Origin: an uncultured Paraprevotella sp.
GTDB lineage: Bacteria; Bacteroidota; Bacteroidia; Bacteroidales; Bacteroidaceae
Direction of reading: 5' to 3'
DNA length: 64,000 nt
NCBI GenBank assembly: GCA_944321525.1
Contig: CALULQ010000005.1
Span: forward strand, 62,001 to 126,000
This document shows, piece after piece, positions 63,118-64,000 of this stretch (position 1 is the stretch's first letter; each line of letters starts with the position of its first letter). Below the pieces are notes generated by a model that was not told the origin of the DNA, searched no databases, and saw nothing but the letters and a program-made list of their open reading frames with translations. Made by a program: the position numbers and the translations under genes.

Positions 63118-64000
63118 TTAGATTTCTTTTTCTATGAGGTAGTTGTTCCGTTCTGCCGAATTGCGGCTGATGAGTTCTGCCACGAAGCCGGTGAGGAACA
63201 GCTGTGTTCCCAAGATCATGGTGGTCAGCGCGATGTAGAAGTACGGCGAGTCGGTAATCAGCCGATAGGGGTTGCCGTTGTATATGTCGTAGAGTTTATT
63301 GATGCCGATGGCCGCCGCGGAAATGAATCCCAAGAAAAACATGATGGAGCCGAGGAAACCAAAGATGTGCATCGGCTTCACGCCGAAAGTGGAAAGGAAC
63401 CAAAGAGAAAGCAAGTCCAGGTAGCCGTTGAAGAAGCGGTTCAGTCCGCCGAACTTGGTCTTGCCATACTTGCGGGCCTGGTGGTGGACCACCTTTTCGC
63501 CGATTTTGTCGAATCCCGCGTTCTTGGCCAGGTAGGGGATGTAACGGTGCATTTCGCCATACACTTCGATGCTCTTCACCACGTCTTTCCGATAAGCTTT
63601 CAGGCCGCAGTTGAAGTCGTGCAGGTTCTTGATGCCGCTCACTTTGCGGGCCGTGGCGTTGAACAGCTTGGTGGGGATGGTTTTCGACAGCGGGTCGTAG
63701 CGTTTCTGTTTGTAGCCCGACACGAGGTCGAAGCCGTCCACGGTGATCATCTTGTAGAGTTCCGGTATTTCGTCGGGCGAGTCCTGCAGGTCGGCGTCCA
63801 TGGTGATCACCACGTTGCCTTCCGCTTTTTTGAAACCACAGTACAGGGCCGGGCTTTTCCCATAGTTGCGGCGGAACTTGATGCCTTTCACGCAACTGTG
63901 CTTTTCCTGAAGTTCTTCTATGATTTGCCAAGAGCGGTCGGTGCTTCCGTCGTTTACGAAAATGACTTCATACGTGAAGCCGTTGGCATTCATCACGCGC
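63118..64000 (-). CDS. GT2 dolichol-phosphate-mannose-synthase-like glycosyltransferase (5' end outside window)
   Basis: The frame is open to the right edge, so the start and the first strand (PVYNE region) are missing. The visible part begins NGFTYEVIFVNDGSTDRSW, then KGIKFRRNYGKSPALYCGFKKAEGNVVITMDADLQDSPDEIPEL with the DxD, and TARKVSGIKNLHDFNCGLKAYRKDVV. Two C-terminal membrane helices (HIFGFLGSIMFFLGFISAA and IALTTMILGTQLFLTGFVAELI) fit the DPM1/ArnC/GtrB-like group. It transfers a sugar to undecaprenyl phosphate or a similar lipid at the inner membrane. It lies 13 bases upstream of the lipoprotein gene and probably heads the run. Confidence 0.9.
   Translation of the reverse strand, partial: RVMNANGFTYEVIFVNDGSTDRSWQIIEELQEKHSCVKGIKFRRNYGKSPALYCGFKKAEGNVVITMDADLQDSPDEIPELYKMITVDGFDLVSGYKQKRYDPLSKTIPTKLFNATARKVSGIKNLHDFNCGLKAYRKDVVKSIEVYGEMHRYIPYLAKNAGFDKIGEKVVHHQARKYGKTKFGGLNRFFNGYLDLLSLWFLSTFGVKPMHIFGFLGSIMFFLGFISAAAIGINKLYDIYNGNPYRLITDSPYFYIALTTMILGTQLFLTGFVAELISRNSAERNNYLIEKEI

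Overview
The window looks like chromosomal DNA of a member of the Bacteroidales (Bacteroides or a close relative). The evidence is the Bacteroidota -7 promoter box TAnnTTTG at the expected distance before many starts, the near absence of Shine-Dalgarno sequences, TonB-dependent receptor biology, a UpxY-type NusG paralogue heading a surface-polysaccharide locus, and secreted enzymes with C-terminal sorting-like tails. Base composition is GC-rich except for a markedly AT-rich block in the middle of the polysaccharide locus. No rRNA, tRNA, CRISPR array, transposase or integrase was found.

Layout. 97-6613: an outer-membrane TonB-dependent receptor of the BtuB type, then a very large secreted putative zinc metalloprotease. 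7072-24395: a minus-strand capsule/exopolysaccharide locus. It runs from a UpxY-like antiterminator through an unknown 136-residue protein, Wzx flippase, SDR, a broken acyltransferase with a ten-G tract, a MenD-like TPP enzyme, two polysaccharide pyruvyl transferases, three GT2 enzymes, a GT32 enzyme, a Wzy-like polymerase and an FrhB-like iron-sulfur protein to a WecG/TagA transferase. 24810-28993: a NifU-like/GGGtGRT pair, an FtsZ outside any division cluster, a small winged-helix protein and rubrerythrin. 29140-37054: a PL11 rhamnogalacturonan lyase fused to a passenger-type beta-helix, a DUF418 membrane protein, a flavin-binding protein, and a Rossmann-fold reductase divergent from a frameshifted HxlR regulator. 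37068-41991: an ABC operon with one ATPase, four related permease-like proteins and a GntR regulator, with a likely operator. 42084-43569: a three-gene DUF3791/DUF3990 cassette lying between two direct copies of the 3' end of the neighbouring glycosidase-like gene. 46111-50552: DUF4375 protein, SmpB, short MetH and a HAD phosphatase. 50956-53720: lumazine synthase, a TPR membrane protein, RecF and DciA. 53734-64000: a minus-strand run of acyltransferase, 5-formyl-THF cyclo-ligase, CtpA protease, dCMP deaminase, M3 peptidase, Crp/Fnr regulator, ApbE, MntP, two envelope proteins and a partial GT2.

The least explained items are: (1) the DUF3791-DUF3990-small-protein cassette, whose central protein carries a possible His-Tyr-Glu ADP-ribosyltransferase triad and whose genes are joined by two ATGA overlaps; (2) a family of five intergenic palindromic repeats with a 22-bp module (14-bp palindrome AGTACTCGAGTACT plus an 8-bp spacer in either orientation); (3) a G10 tract that puts a capsule acyltransferase out of frame, as a phase-variable switch would; (4) the GntR/ABC operon with four paralogous membrane proteins. 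Coding calls rest on reading translations by eye. Family names are from recognised motifs, not database searches.
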